Shown in pieces: positions 31,959 to 44,739 of a stretch of DNA of 64,000 nt. The notes under the pieces are model-generated. The model was not told the DNA's origin. It ran no database searches and saw only the letters and a list, made by a program, of their open reading frames with translations. Both the position numbers and the translations under genes were made by a program. The DNA is from Bretschneidera sinensis (Eukaryota > Streptophyta > Magnoliopsida > Brassicales > Akaniaceae), in NCBI GenBank assembly GCA_023935145.1, contig CM043699.1, positions 75,767,138 through 75,831,137 on the forward strand, in the 5' to 3' direction. Position 1 is the first letter of the stretch. Each line of letters opens with the position of its first letter.

Positions 31959-33905
31959 ATGATTACCGCCAGTTCCACCTTGTCTAACATAACCATTTCA
32001 ACTAACATAACGGTCACTTCTTCAGGTCCTAAAACTCCCAATTCCAAATCCAGAATCTCTCTCAATCAAACCCTCAAATCTCTCTCCAAATCAGGCAAGC
32101 TAGACGAGGCCATTCACCTGATCGAGTCTTTACCGTCCGATTTCACGAATCCCGAGGCATACTCCCTCGTCCTCCATGCTTGCATCTCCACAAGATCATT
32201 GCACCATGGCCAAAGAGTCTACTCACTGCTCCTGCAGAACAGCCACAACAATAACAACCTCCTCAAAGACCCCAGATTGCAAAGCAAGCTCATCACACTT
32301 TTTTCCGTTTGCGGCCATGTCAACCATGCCCGTCTTTTTTTTAATGACGCCCTTGAAGACAATTACTTGCCGGAGTCAGTATGGGTGGCAATGGCAATTG
32401 GGTATTCAAGAAATTGGTGTTTTAGGGAAGCTTTGTGTGTTTATATTGACATGTTGTGCCACTTTGTGGAGCCGGGTAATTTTGCGTTTTCTGTGGCGTT
32501 AAAGGCCTGTGCCAATTTGAAGTTTTTGCGAGTTGGTAGAGGAGTTCATGCCCAGATTCTGAAATGCAATGAAAAGGCTGATCAGGTGGTGAATAATGCT
32601 ATTTTGAAGTTGTATTCAGAGTGTGGGTATTTTGAGGAGGTAGTAAAGCTGTTTGATGAAATGCCTCAAAGGAATATTGCTTCATGGAACTCCTTGATAG
32701 CAAGTTTTTCTGAGCGAGATCAGTTGTTTCAATCGATGAATGTGTTTAGGAGAATGCAAGAAGAGGAAATTGGGTTTACTTGGGTTACGCTCACGACAAT
32801 TTTGCCAGTTTGTACACGAGTTACAGCGCTTCATAGTGGGAAAGAGATACATGCCCAGATGGTTAAGTCAACAGCAAAACCAGATGTACCAGTTCTGAAC
32901 TCACTGATGGACATGTATGGGAAATGCGGAGAGGTTGATTATTGTAGGAGCGTGTTTGAAGAAATGAGAAGTAAAGATTTAACATCGTGGAATACCATGT
33001 TGAATGGTTATGGGATCAATGGGTATATGAAAGAAGCTATGGAGTTGTTTGATGAGATGCTTGAGTCTGGCATCAATCCAGATGGGGTTACCTTTATTGC
33101 CTTGTTATCTGGTTGTAGCCATGCAGGGCTTACCGATGATGGGCACAGTTTGTTTAATAGAATGAAGATGGATTTCGGAGTCTTGCCAAGTTTGGAGCAT
33201 TATGCTTCTTTGGTGGATATCTTGGGTAGAGCTGGAAGAATCAACGAGGCACTAGAGGCGGTGGAAAAGATGCCCATGAAGCCAACTGGAAGCGTATGGG
33301 GATCATTGCTCAACTCTTGCCGACTCCACGGCAACGTTTCTCTCGGAGAGTATGTCGCAAACAAGTTGTTTGAGCTTGAACCAAACAATCCTGGGAATTA
33401 TGTGATGCTCTCTAACATTTATGCAAATGAAGGGATGTGGGAGCATGTGAATAAGATTAGAGATATGATGCAATTAAAGGGAATTAAGAAAGAGGCAGGA
33501 TGCAGTTGGATACAACTGAAGGATCGGATTCAGACTTTTGTTGCAGGTGGGGGTCTCCAGTTTCATAATTCTGCTGAGTATAAGAAAGTTTGGAGCGAAT
33601 TAATGGAAGCCGTCGAAGAAACCGGATATGTCCCTGACACAGGTGTAGTGCTTCACGATGTAAATGAAGAAACAAAGGGTATTTGGGTTTGCGGGCATAG
33701 TGAGCGAATTGCAACTATTTTTGCACTCATTAACTCAGCTGCTGGAATGCCAGTTAGGATTACAAAGAATCTTCGTGTTTGTGCAGATTGTCACTCATGG
33801 ATGAAGATTGTTTCAAGAATAACAGCGAGAAAGATTGTTTTGAGAGATACAAATCGCTTCCACCATTTCAAAGAAGGTGCATGCTCTTGTAAGGACTACT
33901 GGTAG
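31959..33905 (+). CDS. PLS-class pentatricopeptide repeat protein with DYW domain (CREF3/At3g14330-like)
   Basis: This is an intronless 648-residue frame. A Ser/Thr-rich N-terminus (MITASSTLSNITISTN) fits an organelle transit peptide. Repeated PPR motifs of the PLS type run from about residue 75 to 480, for example NSLMDMYGKCGEVDYCRSVF. An E/E+ region and a C-terminal DYW deaminase domain follow. The deaminase signature is complete: HSE at 580-582, CADC at 608-611, the second metal site HH...CSC at 635-644, and a terminal DYW. Proteins of this class edit specific cytidines to uridine in plastid or mitochondrial RNA. Similarity to the plastid editing factor At3g14330 (CREF3) is by recollection; the target site is not predicted. 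It lies 505 bases downstream of the oxidoreductase on the same strand, as an independent gene. Confidence 0.95.
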   Translation: MITASSTLSNITISTNITVTSSGPKTPNSKSRISLNQTLKSLSKSGKLDEAIHLIESLPSDFTNPEAYSLVLHACISTRSLHHGQRVYSLLLQNSHNNNNLLKDPRLQSKLITLFSVCGHVNHARLFFNDALEDNYLPESVWVAMAIGYSRNWCFREALCVYIDMLCHFVEPGNFAFSVALKACANLKFLRVGRGVHAQILKCNEKADQVVNNAILKLYSECGYFEEVVKLFDEMPQRNIASWNSLIASFSERDQLFQSMNVFRRMQEEEIGFTWVTLTTILPVCTRVTALHSGKEIHAQMVKSTAKPDVPVLNSLMDMYGKCGEVDYCRSVFEEMRSKDLTSWNTMLNGYGINGYMKEAMELFDEMLESGINPDGVTFIALLSGCSHAGLTDDGHSLFNRMKMDFGVLPSLEHYASLVDILGRAGRINEALEAVEKMPMKPTGSVWGSLLNSCRLHGNVSLGEYVANKLFELEPNNPGNYVMLSNIYANEGMWEHVNKIRDMMQLKGIKKEAGCSWIQLKDRIQTFVAGGGLQFHNSAEYKKVWSELMEAVEETGYVPDTGVVLHDVNEETKGIWVCGHSERIATIFALINSAAGMPVRITKNLRVCADCHSWMKIVSRITARKIVLRDTNRFHHFKEGACSCKDYW

Positions 33906-34231
33906 TGTCACTTTGCTCTGTTTTTATTTCCTTATCAACCAAAAGATATGCATCTGTAATACTTTAGCATCTTGTAGTGATAAGTTGAGTTAGTCATTGC
34001 AGAATAATGTCCAGAAAACATGTTGTATTTGATCTTTTAGATTAATCTATTCTCTTTAAGGAAAGTATGAAAGGTCTGAACTTTCTATGTCACATAAAAT
34101 CTCGCAATTAGTATACAAATGCGGTTGAGAATAAGCAGGTAACAGTATAGATGCCAATTATGAGCTTGGTTGATGAACAAATACAATTAACTTAAGACTA
34201 TGGAAGGCCCTAAAAATGACCTAATAAGCTC

Positions 34232-36269
34232 TCACTGACGATGGCAGAGGTTATATGTTCTTGTAGCTGAAGAGTTTGTGATTGAATTATCTCTAGTTTC
34301 TTCTGGAATTCTATAGTCCAGGTCTTCAAGATTGTCCAAGTCTCCTGGTAAGTCAGTGTCAATCCATGAAGAGCAATTTACATCACTATCCATGTCTTCC
34401 AACAACTCTTTCTTGCTTTGCTTATCATTGATTTAGTAAGATCTTATGGTTCAAAACTTCATAGTCCATGCAAAATTTACAAGTTCAGTTGTGTGCCTTT
34501 TAACTCATCTTTTAGATACTTGTAGTCTTTACATACCTGTAAGTGAAAATGGTGTGGGGAAGCTGAAATGAAGGGAGAAGCACAAACAGTGACCGAACCA
34601 GATTTATTAAACATGTTTGTCGTTCAATATCATCTGTACATCGAAGTATTGCAACTTCTACCAAGAATGTAGTGCACAGCCCTGTGGAACAAAAAAAAAA
34701 AAATTACAACAATAAGTTTTGGCTAAGAAACCTATCTAATTTTACATATAAAAACATAGAAGATGTGCATACCAATATACAGCCTCAGCCTTACAGTATA
34801 TGTTTGCTTTGTACTAGTGAACATGTAGATGATGAAGATTGACATGAAGTAAATGAAGAAAGCTTTAATCAATCGTGATTCAAGAAGCAGTGCATTGTGC
34901 AAAGCAAATAATTTATCCAGAGCAATGAACATGCTTGCTAGTTTTGCTTCAAATTCGTCCTCTGAAATGGGAAAACAATCAGAATACTAATACGAGTTGT
35001 AACTTCATTCGAGTACAATGAGAAATGCAGCATATGCTAACCTGAGCCGCCAATATTGACTTCGAATTTTCAACTAAATGGTCATGGACTTGTTGAAGCT
35101 GTTCTTGGCGCTTAAGAAGCTCTTCCTGTTGTTTATGACTGTATTCTGCTAACTTTTGTAGAGTATTCCTGTAATTCAGAGATCAACTTAGAAAAAATTT
35201 ATAAATATTCTTTTATTATACTTAGTTCCATCAATTTGGTTTCTTCTTTACCTGCTCCTATATACTTGAAGACATTGCATCTCCAAGTCTGGTTATGTCC
35301 TTCTCTATTTCAATAGTCTCATTTCTTAAGTTGTCTATTTCTTGAGCATCATGAAGCATTTCCATCCCTTCATTCAATTTTCCGTTCATGTTTTCATGTC
35401 CTTCTCTGAGCTCTGATTGGGAGGCTGCAATGTCCTTCGCTTGCTGATAAACTGCAATTGTATCTTGCATTAAGCCATCCACATTCTCTTCTAAGTTGTG
35501 AGTCCTTTGAGCTACGTTTTGAACCCGAAGATCAACTGAACTCAAAGAATCATGAATGTGGTTCGAACCCTGCAATAGAATATCTGATTTCACCTTTAAG
35601 GTTTCCAATTTTCTTGTGTATATTGGGCTGAATTTTTAAGTTCATTCACCAGTCTCTCTGATTCATGCTTGAATGCATGGCTCCTGCAGTAGCACAAACA
35701 TTAACATTCCTGTTAGTAAAATGAAATGAAGAAAATACAAATGAATGAAAAGGAATCTACCTAATCGAGTAAAAGGGGTCAGAAAAACAGTAATTGATAG
35801 CAGATAGTATTTGTTTCGAGTAAGAATTCGAGATAAACTTTGTGCTCATGGTTATCTAGGTTTTTTAGAGAATTAACCATAGCAGAGTTCGCATCACAGA
35901 AAGGAAACGATGCCCTCCCAAGTCCTTTTGGAAGCAATCACTGAGGTGCCATGCAAACCTTGATCTTTTCTCCTCAGTTGCAATAATATCTGAGCACCCA
36001 GAAAGGAGATGTCTGTATCCATTTTGCCAACAAGAATTTGAACCTACCAATTTATTCTTAGCATTTTCAAGCAACTGGATTCCTTTCTGGTCATTAACAC
36101 CTTCCATGGAGAATTCAACAAGGGAACCGTAGGAGGAATCTTTTGTCCTTGAAGCTTTATAATCACCAGAGTTAGTTTCTGTAGAAGAGGAAAACCAACC
36201 CCATGATTAACATCTTGGTGAAACTGAAACTAAAATCAACAGAAACAGTAGAAATCGATGATGACCCAT
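34232..36269 (-). pseudogene. GEX1/Brambleberry-type nuclear fusion protein pseudogene
   Basis: The minus-strand exons follow the order of GAMETE EXPRESSED 1. The start at 36269 opens a signal peptide (MGHHRFLLFLLILVSVSPRC) that is followed at once by a TAA stop at codon 21. Then come GIQLLENAKNKLVGSNSCW and EKRSRFAWHLSDCFQKD, with a frameshift near 35920. A frameshift precedes the coiled-coil exon (35608-35258: SDILLQGSNHIHDSLSSVDL), which ends in a stop. The KLAEYSHKQQEELL exon is at 35170-35043. The exon normally between these two is missing; only about 90 bases separate them. A membrane exon (IKAFFIYFMSIFIIYMF) is at 34930-34745. The last exons end in SWIDTDLPGDLDNLEDLDYR, with a stop at 34232. 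GEX1-family proteins act in nuclear envelope fusion and gametophyte function. The lesions make this copy non-functional unless the sequence has errors. Confidence 0.85.
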
Positions 36270-37236
36270 TTGACTTTTTAGATTGACTGTCACCAAAATT
36301 ATGAAACCTGCATTACACATTCAAAATTCAAATTTGAGTTATGCTTCCAATACTTGTGTAACAGAGGAGAGAGAATAACAATGTTTTCTTTTTTCTTGAA
36401 ATCAAGAGTGCTAAAAACTTGAAGTGCAAGAAAAGGAAGTTAGAAAAATTTCAATATTAAAAAGAGTTTTGAAAAGGAGGGGGAGGGGTGGGGTAAAAGA
36501 TTATTATAAGTACAAAGAGACACAAAAAGAAAATCATAAATTGTAGAATTTTGAGTTATTTATTTCTTTTTCTTACATGTCCACATCAAGCAATCTAATT
36601 AAGAACAAATACTAGGGAACAAGAATTCTGGATCGCAGTAGACGGCAAACGTGCTGTCAACAAAAAGAGATAAACAACTTTATTTTTTTAAAACCAAAAA
36701 GATATTAACAACTAAGACACTAAGAAAATCATCATTATAATGCAATTTTGCTAAATTATAAGGGTAACATTATAACTTCATCTATCTAATTCTATGAGGG
36801 AAAAAAAACAAAGAGAGAGAGAACCTTGGTTGGGATTTTTTGTAGGAGAAGAGCCTCTTTCCTAAACTGTATGTTCTGTGTGCTGTGGATTTTGAAAGAG
36901 AGGAGGCAGGGAGAGAGGAGAAACAGTAATTTATGGAATCACGAAAGGAATGGTTGCTCGGAAAGGAAATAAATAAAACGGTTCGTTCGTTCAAAACGGC
37001 GCGTAACCATAACCGTTTCAAAAGCTGAATCACCACCGTTTTCTTTTTGGTTTCCCTTAAACCATTTTCCCTTACTAGTGTTATTTTACCATCTTACCCT
37101 TTGTAGAAGAAATTGTTTGCCTGACATTTAAGTTTCAAGGATCCGCATCGCCTGGGCCTTCGGAAGGAGAGGCCCACAGAACGTTAGCTGGGCTTTACCC
37201 TTTTATTTCTGTTGTTTTTTCTGTTTTTCCTTTTTG
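36270..37236. other. Former GEX1 upstream region; no gene
   Basis: This is the region 5' of the GEX1 pseudogene on the minus strand. It holds purine/pyrimidine-rich leader-like sequence at 36790-36930 and no recognisable coding sequence. Short open frames on either strand show no motif. Confidence 0.4.
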
Positions 37237-37240
37237 TCAA

Positions 37241-37864
37241 ATTTTCAATAGGTCGAAAAATAGGTGAACCCTATGGTGCTTGGAAAATATAAAGACAATT
37301 TATGTTTGCTTATACATTTTTGTGGTAAAATGCATATTTTTCAAGATAAATTTGTTATTGCGGTGCCAAAATATGAATGGTAAAAACAATTTTATCATAA
37401 AAATGTGTTTCACTATCAAAAGTATCAATTTTATGACCAAAAATATATTTTTTGCAAATAAAACAAATTATCTTTTTCAAAGGCACTAGAGTATCTGTGG
37501 AAAAATATATATATATATTCAGAGCATAATTATTGGTGTGCCTAATCTAAAAAGGTCTAAGATTCAAATTCTCAACTCAAATCATCATAATTGATAGATT
37601 ATACCTAATACAAAAATTGTAAACCAGATTAATCATATTTCATCATTTGAAAAGAAAAAAAAAATTTATAGATTTCAAAATCTCAACTACATAATAATTT
37701 CTCAAATTATCTCAAATGATAACTGATGATTGGTTTAGTCTATCACTATTTGGTAATCAATGCTTGTTCATCCAAATACGGATCTGAAAAGGTAATTGTA
37801 TCCCTCCATATCCCCTCAAGACCCCATCTTATCAATCCTCCCAAATTAGAGGAATAAGGAGAGA
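37241..37864. repeat. Direct repeat R, left copy
   Basis: This AT-rich segment of about 620 bases starts TTTTCAATAGGTCGAAAAAT and ends GAGGAATAAGGAGAGA. It is repeated at about 39065-39652 in the same orientation, with substitutions and small indels (high eighties percent by eye). It lacks TG...CA ends and coding sequence. Confidence 0.85.
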
Positions 37865-39064
37865 TGGGCCGGCCCAACCCGCAGGTCAGCATTGCTCGAA
37901 ACAAATTTGGCACAGTCCGGCACGACCCACACATCCACAAGCCGTGCTTGGGACGGTACTATTCCTTGTGCTATGCTAGGCTTAGCTTTTGAGGCCCATG
38001 ACACAACACAAAAAAAAAAAAGCACGGCACGACCATAACATCTAATAAATTCAAAATTGCATACAATTTTATGTCATTAGAATAATGATTCAAGAAGAAG
38101 TAGATGATGATAAATTTGATATTTATGATGTTGAAAAAAATGAAAATTATTACCCTATTATTAACATAATGGCATGTGATCTACTAATTCATATATGAAG
38201 CAAATTTACCTAAAATCATACATTAAAATAAATTAAATCAAACCTAAACAAATATTTAAACACAAAAAGTGTGATTTGTGAATTTTTAATTTAATTATTG
38301 AAGTTATAATGGATTGATTTTAACATAATAGCATTTGATACAATGAACTAAACGCATTAAAAGGAAATCATATAATATTTTTCTTTTTAATCCACCAAAT
38401 GAAACTTAGCTGCATAGCTTGGTTAGGCATTTAATCGTTCAATTTCTAAAGTCGTTTGTCTAGAAATTGGATAAGTTTATTTTTTTTATTTTTATTTAAA
38501 GGTCAAAAGGTTATAAAAATTACCTTTTTAATTATTAATAATATTTTATACCTTTCTAATTTTTAAAATTTCTAAGCTGTTTTTTATATTTCATCCATTT
38601 GTAAGTCATTTCATCTTATTTATTTATTTTATATATTGTTTTTGTAAGTTATTTATTTGAAAGAATTTTAGAAGTTGTAATTTTTAACTTATTTGTTTAT
38701 GTTGTTGTTTTTATTCAATTTTCTAAGTTATTTGTAATATTTAACTTCATCAATAAAATTATTGTTTTCTATATAATTATAAACATTCAATTCCATATTT
38801 ATAATTTTTTTTTTTACTTTTTTCAATAAAAAAGGCAAAACAATCAATATATACCTATAACTCCTATGAGGCCCATGGACTGGCACGACACGACATGACC
38901 CAGTAACCATGCAGGCCTTGGGCCGTGCTTAGCCGAAGTTTTTAAAAGTACGGCACGGCACGACATGACACAAAAGAGAGAGAGAGACACGACATGACAT
39001 GGGAGCACAGTAGACCGCCTTGTGTGGGCCGTGGACCAGCACGGCAAGGCTCATTACCACCCCT
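37865..39064. mobile_element. GC-rich-ended insert between the direct repeats, probable truncated hAT-like element
   Basis: The insert of about 1.2 kb has ends rich in GGCACGGCACGAC-type repeats (37865-38035 and 38868-39050) in opposite orientation, and an AT-rich core. The right end, read inwards, is TTAGGGGTGGTAATGAGCC, resembling hAT termini such as the one at 26748. The left end lacks the matching terminus and starts directly with GGGCCGGCCC at the repeat border. No transposase is seen. Confidence 0.5.
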
Positions 39065-39652
39065 AATTTTTCAATAGGTCGAAAAATAGGTGAAGTCTAT
39101 GGTGCTTAGAAAATAAAAGGACAATTTACCTCTGCATATATATTTTTGTGGTAAAACACATATTTTTCAAGATAAATTTGTTATTCTGATAAAAAACCAA
39201 AATATTAATGGTAAAAACAAATTTATCATTAAAAAAAAAGGTGTTTCACTATCAGAAATATCAATTTTATCACCAAAAATGTTTTTTTGCAAATAAAACA
39301 AATTATATATTCAGAGCATAATTATTGATGTCCCTAATCTAAAAAAGTCTAAGATTCAAATTCTCACCTCAAATCATCATAATTGATAGATTATGCCTAA
39401 TACGAAAATTCTAAACTAGATCAATCATATTTCATCATTTTATAAGAAAAAAAATTATAAATTTCAAAATCTCAACTATCTAATAAATTCTCAAATTATC
39501 TCAAATGATAACCGTTTATGGTTTAGTCTATCAGTATTTGGTAATCAATGCTTGTTCATCCAAATGGGGATTTGAAAAGGTAAGTGTATCTCCCCGTATC
39601 CCCTCAAGACCCCATTTTATCTATCCTTCCAAATTAGAGGAATAAGGAGAGA
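39065..39652. repeat. Direct repeat R, right copy
   Basis: This is the second copy of the segment at 37241-37864. It begins directly after the CCACCCCTAA end of the insert. It continues past GGAATAAGGAGAGA into unique sequence (AAGGGTTTTATGCCC), which leads to the 3' flank of the zinc-finger gene. Confidence 0.85.
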
Positions 39653-40031
39653 AAGGGTTTTATGCCCTCCTCTATATAAAGGATCCAAACAATAAAAAGG
39701 ATAATCACCAATCCTCTCTTCCCTTCTACTTTATCCTTGTAAAGAGAAGAAAGAAAAACATGGTCAAAGTCAAAGGTACAATCAGCAATAGGAATTACTG
39801 TAAATTAAGGAGCAACATACAGATAGTAACAAGCACAAGAGCTTCAAAAATAATCCTTATGAAGCTCTTATAAGTAGTGGCAAACATACATATCATAACA
39901 ACAAAGTGATCAACATTGAAAAGAGAAAGATAAAAGAATAAAAAGCCTAGCCATGGCCTGTGAACATCTCACTGTACAAAGAGAGTCAGAGCAGAGATAA
40001 CAAAACCCCAGTTTTGAAGGAAACAAGCATC

Positions 40032-40811
40032 TCAAAGTTTCAGTGTGAGATCTGGTGCAGAATTTTCCAAGTCCACTGATGGAGTGACTTCCAAGAAATT
40101 CATATTTGAACTTCCATCCACAACAAAACTTGGATGAGTACTATTACCTGCTTGGGCTACTTGTCGGAAACTACCTGGCCATAACAGCTCGGCCTCATCA
40201 TCCTCGACGAATATTGGCAGGCCGAAATACCCGTGTTCAAATCTTGGATTGCTTCTAATCTCCTGTGGCCTCACAGGTGGTGCAAAGCTTTGGTGCACTG
40301 AAGAGTGTGCTTTGATCCCTAAGGACCTGAATGAAGTTCCGTGAAGAGGCAGAGAAGCCAGGCTGGCATACCTCTCCGAGAAGATACCCATACGCATTGC
40401 CCTCTTTGCTAATGTTCTTTCTCTCTTATGTGCATTCTGGTGGCCGCCAAGTGCCTGTGAACTGAAGAATTTACGCTGACAATAATTGCAAGAAAATACT
40501 CGAGGGATGGCTGCTCCTGTAGTACGTGATGCAGGTTCGTTGCTACTCTCACTTGTGCTGGATAATGACAATCCTATCAATTCCCTTCCCTCTAACTCAT
40601 CATTATTGAAGCAGAGACTTAAATCAAGAGAAACTGGCCCTGAATTGGAGTTAGTGTCTATGGGATTTGTGAGACGGCTAGCGTTAATGAGGCTGTCATT
40701 GGAGGGACCAGCAGAGAGTTCTTGGATTGATAAGTTGGAAGCCACTTGGCTGCTAACATCGGAATCATTTTCTGAAGAGGCCTCCACTTCAAGGTCTATA
40801 ATCGGTTTCAT
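40032..40811 (-). CDS. Single C2H2 zinc-finger transcriptional regulator, ZFP4-like (ZFP1/3/4/7 clade)
   Basis: This is an intronless coding frame of 259 residues. One C2H2 finger (residues 108-128, CNYCQRKFFSSQALGGHQNAH region) contains the plant-specific QALGGH DNA-contact motif, with ligands C108, C111, H124 and H128. The conserved tail RMGIFSERYASLASLPLHG follows. An EAR-type repression motif, DLTLKL, ends the protein (254-259), and an LDLSL motif lies at 62-66. Such proteins act in the nucleus, usually as repressors in hormone and development pathways. The start MKPIIDLEVEASSEN fits the clade. A possible 5'-UTR intron may reach to about 44020, where the minus strand has a GTATGA donor-like site after CTCTCTG; this is tentative. 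Confidence 0.9.
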   Translation of the reverse strand: MKPIIDLEVEASSENDSDVSSQVASNLSIQELSAGPSNDSLINASRLTNPIDTNSNSGPVSLDLSLCFNNDELEGRELIGLSLSSTSESSNEPASRTTGAAIPRVFSCNYCQRKFFSSQALGGHQNAHKRERTLAKRAMRMGIFSERYASLASLPLHGTSFRSLGIKAHSSVHQSFAPPVRPQEIRSNPRFEHGYFGLPIFVEDDEAELLWPGSFRQVAQAGNSTHPSFVVDGSSNMNFLEVTPSVDLENSAPDLTLKL

Positions 40812-43800
40812 GATTCAGTTCAATATTTGGGATGAAGAGCTACTTTACAATCTAGATAACTGGTGGGTAGTTTTAGTCGGTCCAACACATTTTGGAGAAA
40901 CTAGCTGATACTCACCTGCATTTTTGAGACATTGATGAATATCTGCGTTGCAATTAAGTTTCATTCACTAAATGCTGACGCAAAGATAATGTGGGCATGG
41001 CACTCGGATTTAGTAGTGGATATAATTGTAAAGCAATGAAACAGAAGCCGATTTAAGTGTTCTCCTAAGTATGGCAGGCAAGCAATAAACATACGGAAAA
41101 CCTTAGGTAAAGGAACTGAACTTTACTGTTGTACCTCTAAAGGTTCTACTTGAACCTCAAGTACAGGCAAATTCAAGGTGTAAGATTTTAGAACTATCCT
41201 ATGCTGGTACTACGAAGAAAGTTATCCAAGATACTTAGCTATCAGCCTTCCCAACCTGAGAATTGGTTCTGCTAATCATCCAATTTCACTTCAAAAACTA
41301 AGATTACTTCAAAATTCATTTGGATAATGAATGATGGAGTGGAGAACAACATTAATCAACTAATTGCTCTGAAAAATTAAGTTAACAGTAAATTTATGTA
41401 TTTCAACAGATTCCCCTTCTGCCACCCTTTATGAGCTAACTTAAGGTGATGATGCAACATTTATTTATTCATCTACTTCAACACCTATTTAATCTATGGA
41501 TTTCAAGTACTTAGGAATAAGATGCTATCATCCTTTTACTCTCTTTCTCTGTTTCTTGTTTTTCACTGTCTGCAAACCTTTGTCTATTGCTTCACACTAA
41601 ACAATTTGAAGTGTAGAGCGGTCATATACAAATCTGCTTCCTCAAATCCTTAGGCTCTTATTGAGAAGAAAAGTGGGAGAGGATAGGAAAATAAGAAAAT
41701 TGATGTTTTCCATCATGGGTTTGGTAAAGACAATGGAAAAGTGAAAAAAGAATAAAATGACAAAAATTAACTTATTTTAGCTTGCACTCCCCAGTTATCA
41801 CAATTTGGGAAGAGTGTAATTTGTTCATATGAGAAGAAAACATCAATCCTCTCACTTTACTTTCCTCTTACTTTTCTTCTCTACCCAATGATAGAAAAGT
41901 GGTCCCTGCTCGCTTTTCTTTCATCTCCCTCTTCCATCCTCCCACTTTTCCTTTCTACCAATCATAGCCTAGATGTTAAACACAAAATGATATTAAAGAA
42001 TTATAAAGTATATTGAGAGCTTGTTACAGCAAGAAAAAGAAGAAGACAAAAGGACAGCATCATGGGGCATGCAGCTACCCAGTGTACTTCCCAATTGACA
42101 ACTTATTCTGAAATAGGTTAAACATAGATCTGCCACTGAAATTTTATTAATTTCAAGGAGATGACAACCATAGACACTACCCCATCCTCCCCTCCAGCAA
42201 CCTCAAAAAAAGAAAATTTTTGGGTATAATACAAACATAATAATCATTTTTTCAGAAGAGCATGCTTTTCACAGACTAAGTTAGGACATTCAAGATTCAT
42301 AAAGAGAGCACTGCAAAATTAAGAAACAGAATACCAATAGAATATTAAGAGAAGCTAAAGATGCCATAGATTCTGAGAGAAATTGAATGGAATTTAGAGA
42401 AATGAAAGTGAGGAAAAATAATTCACATATTGGAAACAGTCATAGCTGATGAGAACCCAGTTGCTTGTTAATTAAAATTTATAACAGTCAAGGAAAAATG
42501 AAAAACTAGGTATGCAAAGAACCTAAACTTTATGCAAGAAACAATTTCAATAATGATAAAGTTCTTAGTTCCTGCTTAGATAAACCAATAGCTTGCAACC
42601 ATTAACTCCTTCATATTTCTTTTGGAAACTAGCATCCTGCAAAAAAACTTCTGAAGAAGATCTATGCATCTTGCAACCATTAACTCAATATCAACAAATC
42701 CTATCTTCAAAAGTTTGCGGTTTACTTGAGGTCTAATTTTCCATCAATTTATTTAGTCGTTAATGCATAGAGAAATTGTAGCAAGAGTTAAATCCTAAAG
42801 TCTTGCTCTTGATTATCCTAAAATGTTTCAATCTTTCACTTGAACAAACAGAATTGATTTGAAAAAGGTTGGACGATTGCTTATTCTTGGTGTAAGAAAA
42901 CTTTGATTCAAAAGTTGGTATTGGATATCCATATGCTTAAAAACCTTATAAAAAACACAAGGCATTCCTACAATTTGAATTAACTCCAATCTAAAGTGAA
43001 AATAGATTTAGAAGAAAGAAAAAGATCATTGGGTCTGCAATTGTATCTGTGTAAAGCTCACTAGTCAAAACAGGCAAGGAATGAGGGACTTTGTTGCAAA
43101 TTAATACACATACTCACAACATAAATTATTTGCTTGTTTCATGCCAGCTTAAAAAATATTTAGAATATCAATTTTTTTTTTTTGTTGCTAAGCAAATTTT
43201 CTAAATAATTGGTTCTTCAACAAGTTACACTAGTCATAAAAAAAAAAAAAAAATTAAAAAGAGAAAGGGGCAAATAATACATAATAACATCTACATAAAG
43301 CAATAGCATGTGCATGAGTCAACATCTATTCCACCTTTCTATCTTCTTGTGTCTTCTCTTTGAGCTTTAATAAAATTCAGTCTTCATAAAAAAAACACCT
43401 ATTCCACCTAAAGGTCTAATACAGTACGGATTAACAATAAATCAAACTAACAAATCCAACAACCTAAACCCATGAGTATTTTTTATACATATATTTGAAG
43501 CTTGAAAACAAATCCAAAATCAACTATCCACGGCTGCAGTTGAGCTTACAATTAAGGAAAAGCAAACGGAGGGTTGGTTGGACTGAATCTTAATAAGCAA
43601 TTCAATGGGTGATTGGCGTATAGCTGTTTAAGCCAAAACATGAGAGATGATCTATAGAAATTAAGGCATCACTTGACGTACAAATACTTAGCCACTATCT
43701 CATGTTAGTTGAAGATTTGAAATAAAAAGACTATTCACCAAAACTTCTTAAACTTAATAGAGAGAGAATCAATTGAAATCAAATAGATTCTAAATTAATG

Positions 43801-44692
43801 AAATTCTTACACCATATGGATTATGGAGTGACCTGTATCTTTAATTTGATCATAAACCCAAAACCAGAGTAAGGCTAAGAGGCAAAGAAAATGAAATTAA
43901 AGCAAGAATAACATATATATATTGATCATCTAGTCTCTCTTTACTTGCTGTCATGTACAGAGCCTAAAAAACAAGCGAAAGGAAAAAGATACATAACAGA
44001 GGAGAGGAGGTTCATACCAGAGAGGAGAAAGCTTGTGCATATCAAAGATACATAATAGAGGAGAAAGCTCGTGCATATCAAAGAAACAAACTGCTTTGAA
44101 ATTGGAGACATCAGCTACCACTGGTTCTTAGACACCAAAACATGCTTGTGTGCTTTCTTTAATTTTTGCAACGCAAATGGAGAGAGTGAGATGATTAAAG
44201 AGAAAAAGAGATGGGTGAGTATTATATTTGATGTTTAATCATGGGATAGTTAAGGTAAGACGAGAGTGTGGGGACACGGGGACGTCAGAGCCTCAGAGGA
44301 AAAAGGTAATTTTGTGTTAGGATAAATTTAACAAAGGAAAAAGTAATGGCATTCATTCATTATAAGTAAAGTTTCGTAATATCATTAGTGAAGTTTTTGA
44401 TGGATTTAAAATTAATATTTTAAATTCGTTTAAAATTTTATTAATAATTTAAAAAAATTATATTGTTAATATTATATTTTGAGTTTTATTTTATATTATT
44501 ATTATTAATAAAAAAATTTAAAATTATTAATTAAATTTAAAATTAATATTTTAAATCCAATTTAATTAAATATTTTGGTTACTTTCCCACCCTTTCTCTG
44601 TCAAAAGTCTTTTGCTATGTACTTAGGGTCGCTTTTTTGGGGCTTTTCCCATAACAAACAATTGCTTACACACAAACTACAAGTACATAGAA

Positions 44693-44739
<47 letters not shown>

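Noticed and set aside
32176..32502. An alternative 108-codon frame within the PPR gene
   Set aside because: It overlaps the intact 648-residue frame, which has the full set of PPR and DYW motifs.
37865..39064. A Helitron with CTAA end inserted before TTTT
   Set aside because: The right end could be read as CTRR, but no terminal hairpin or TC start was recognised, and the end fits a hAT terminus at least as well.
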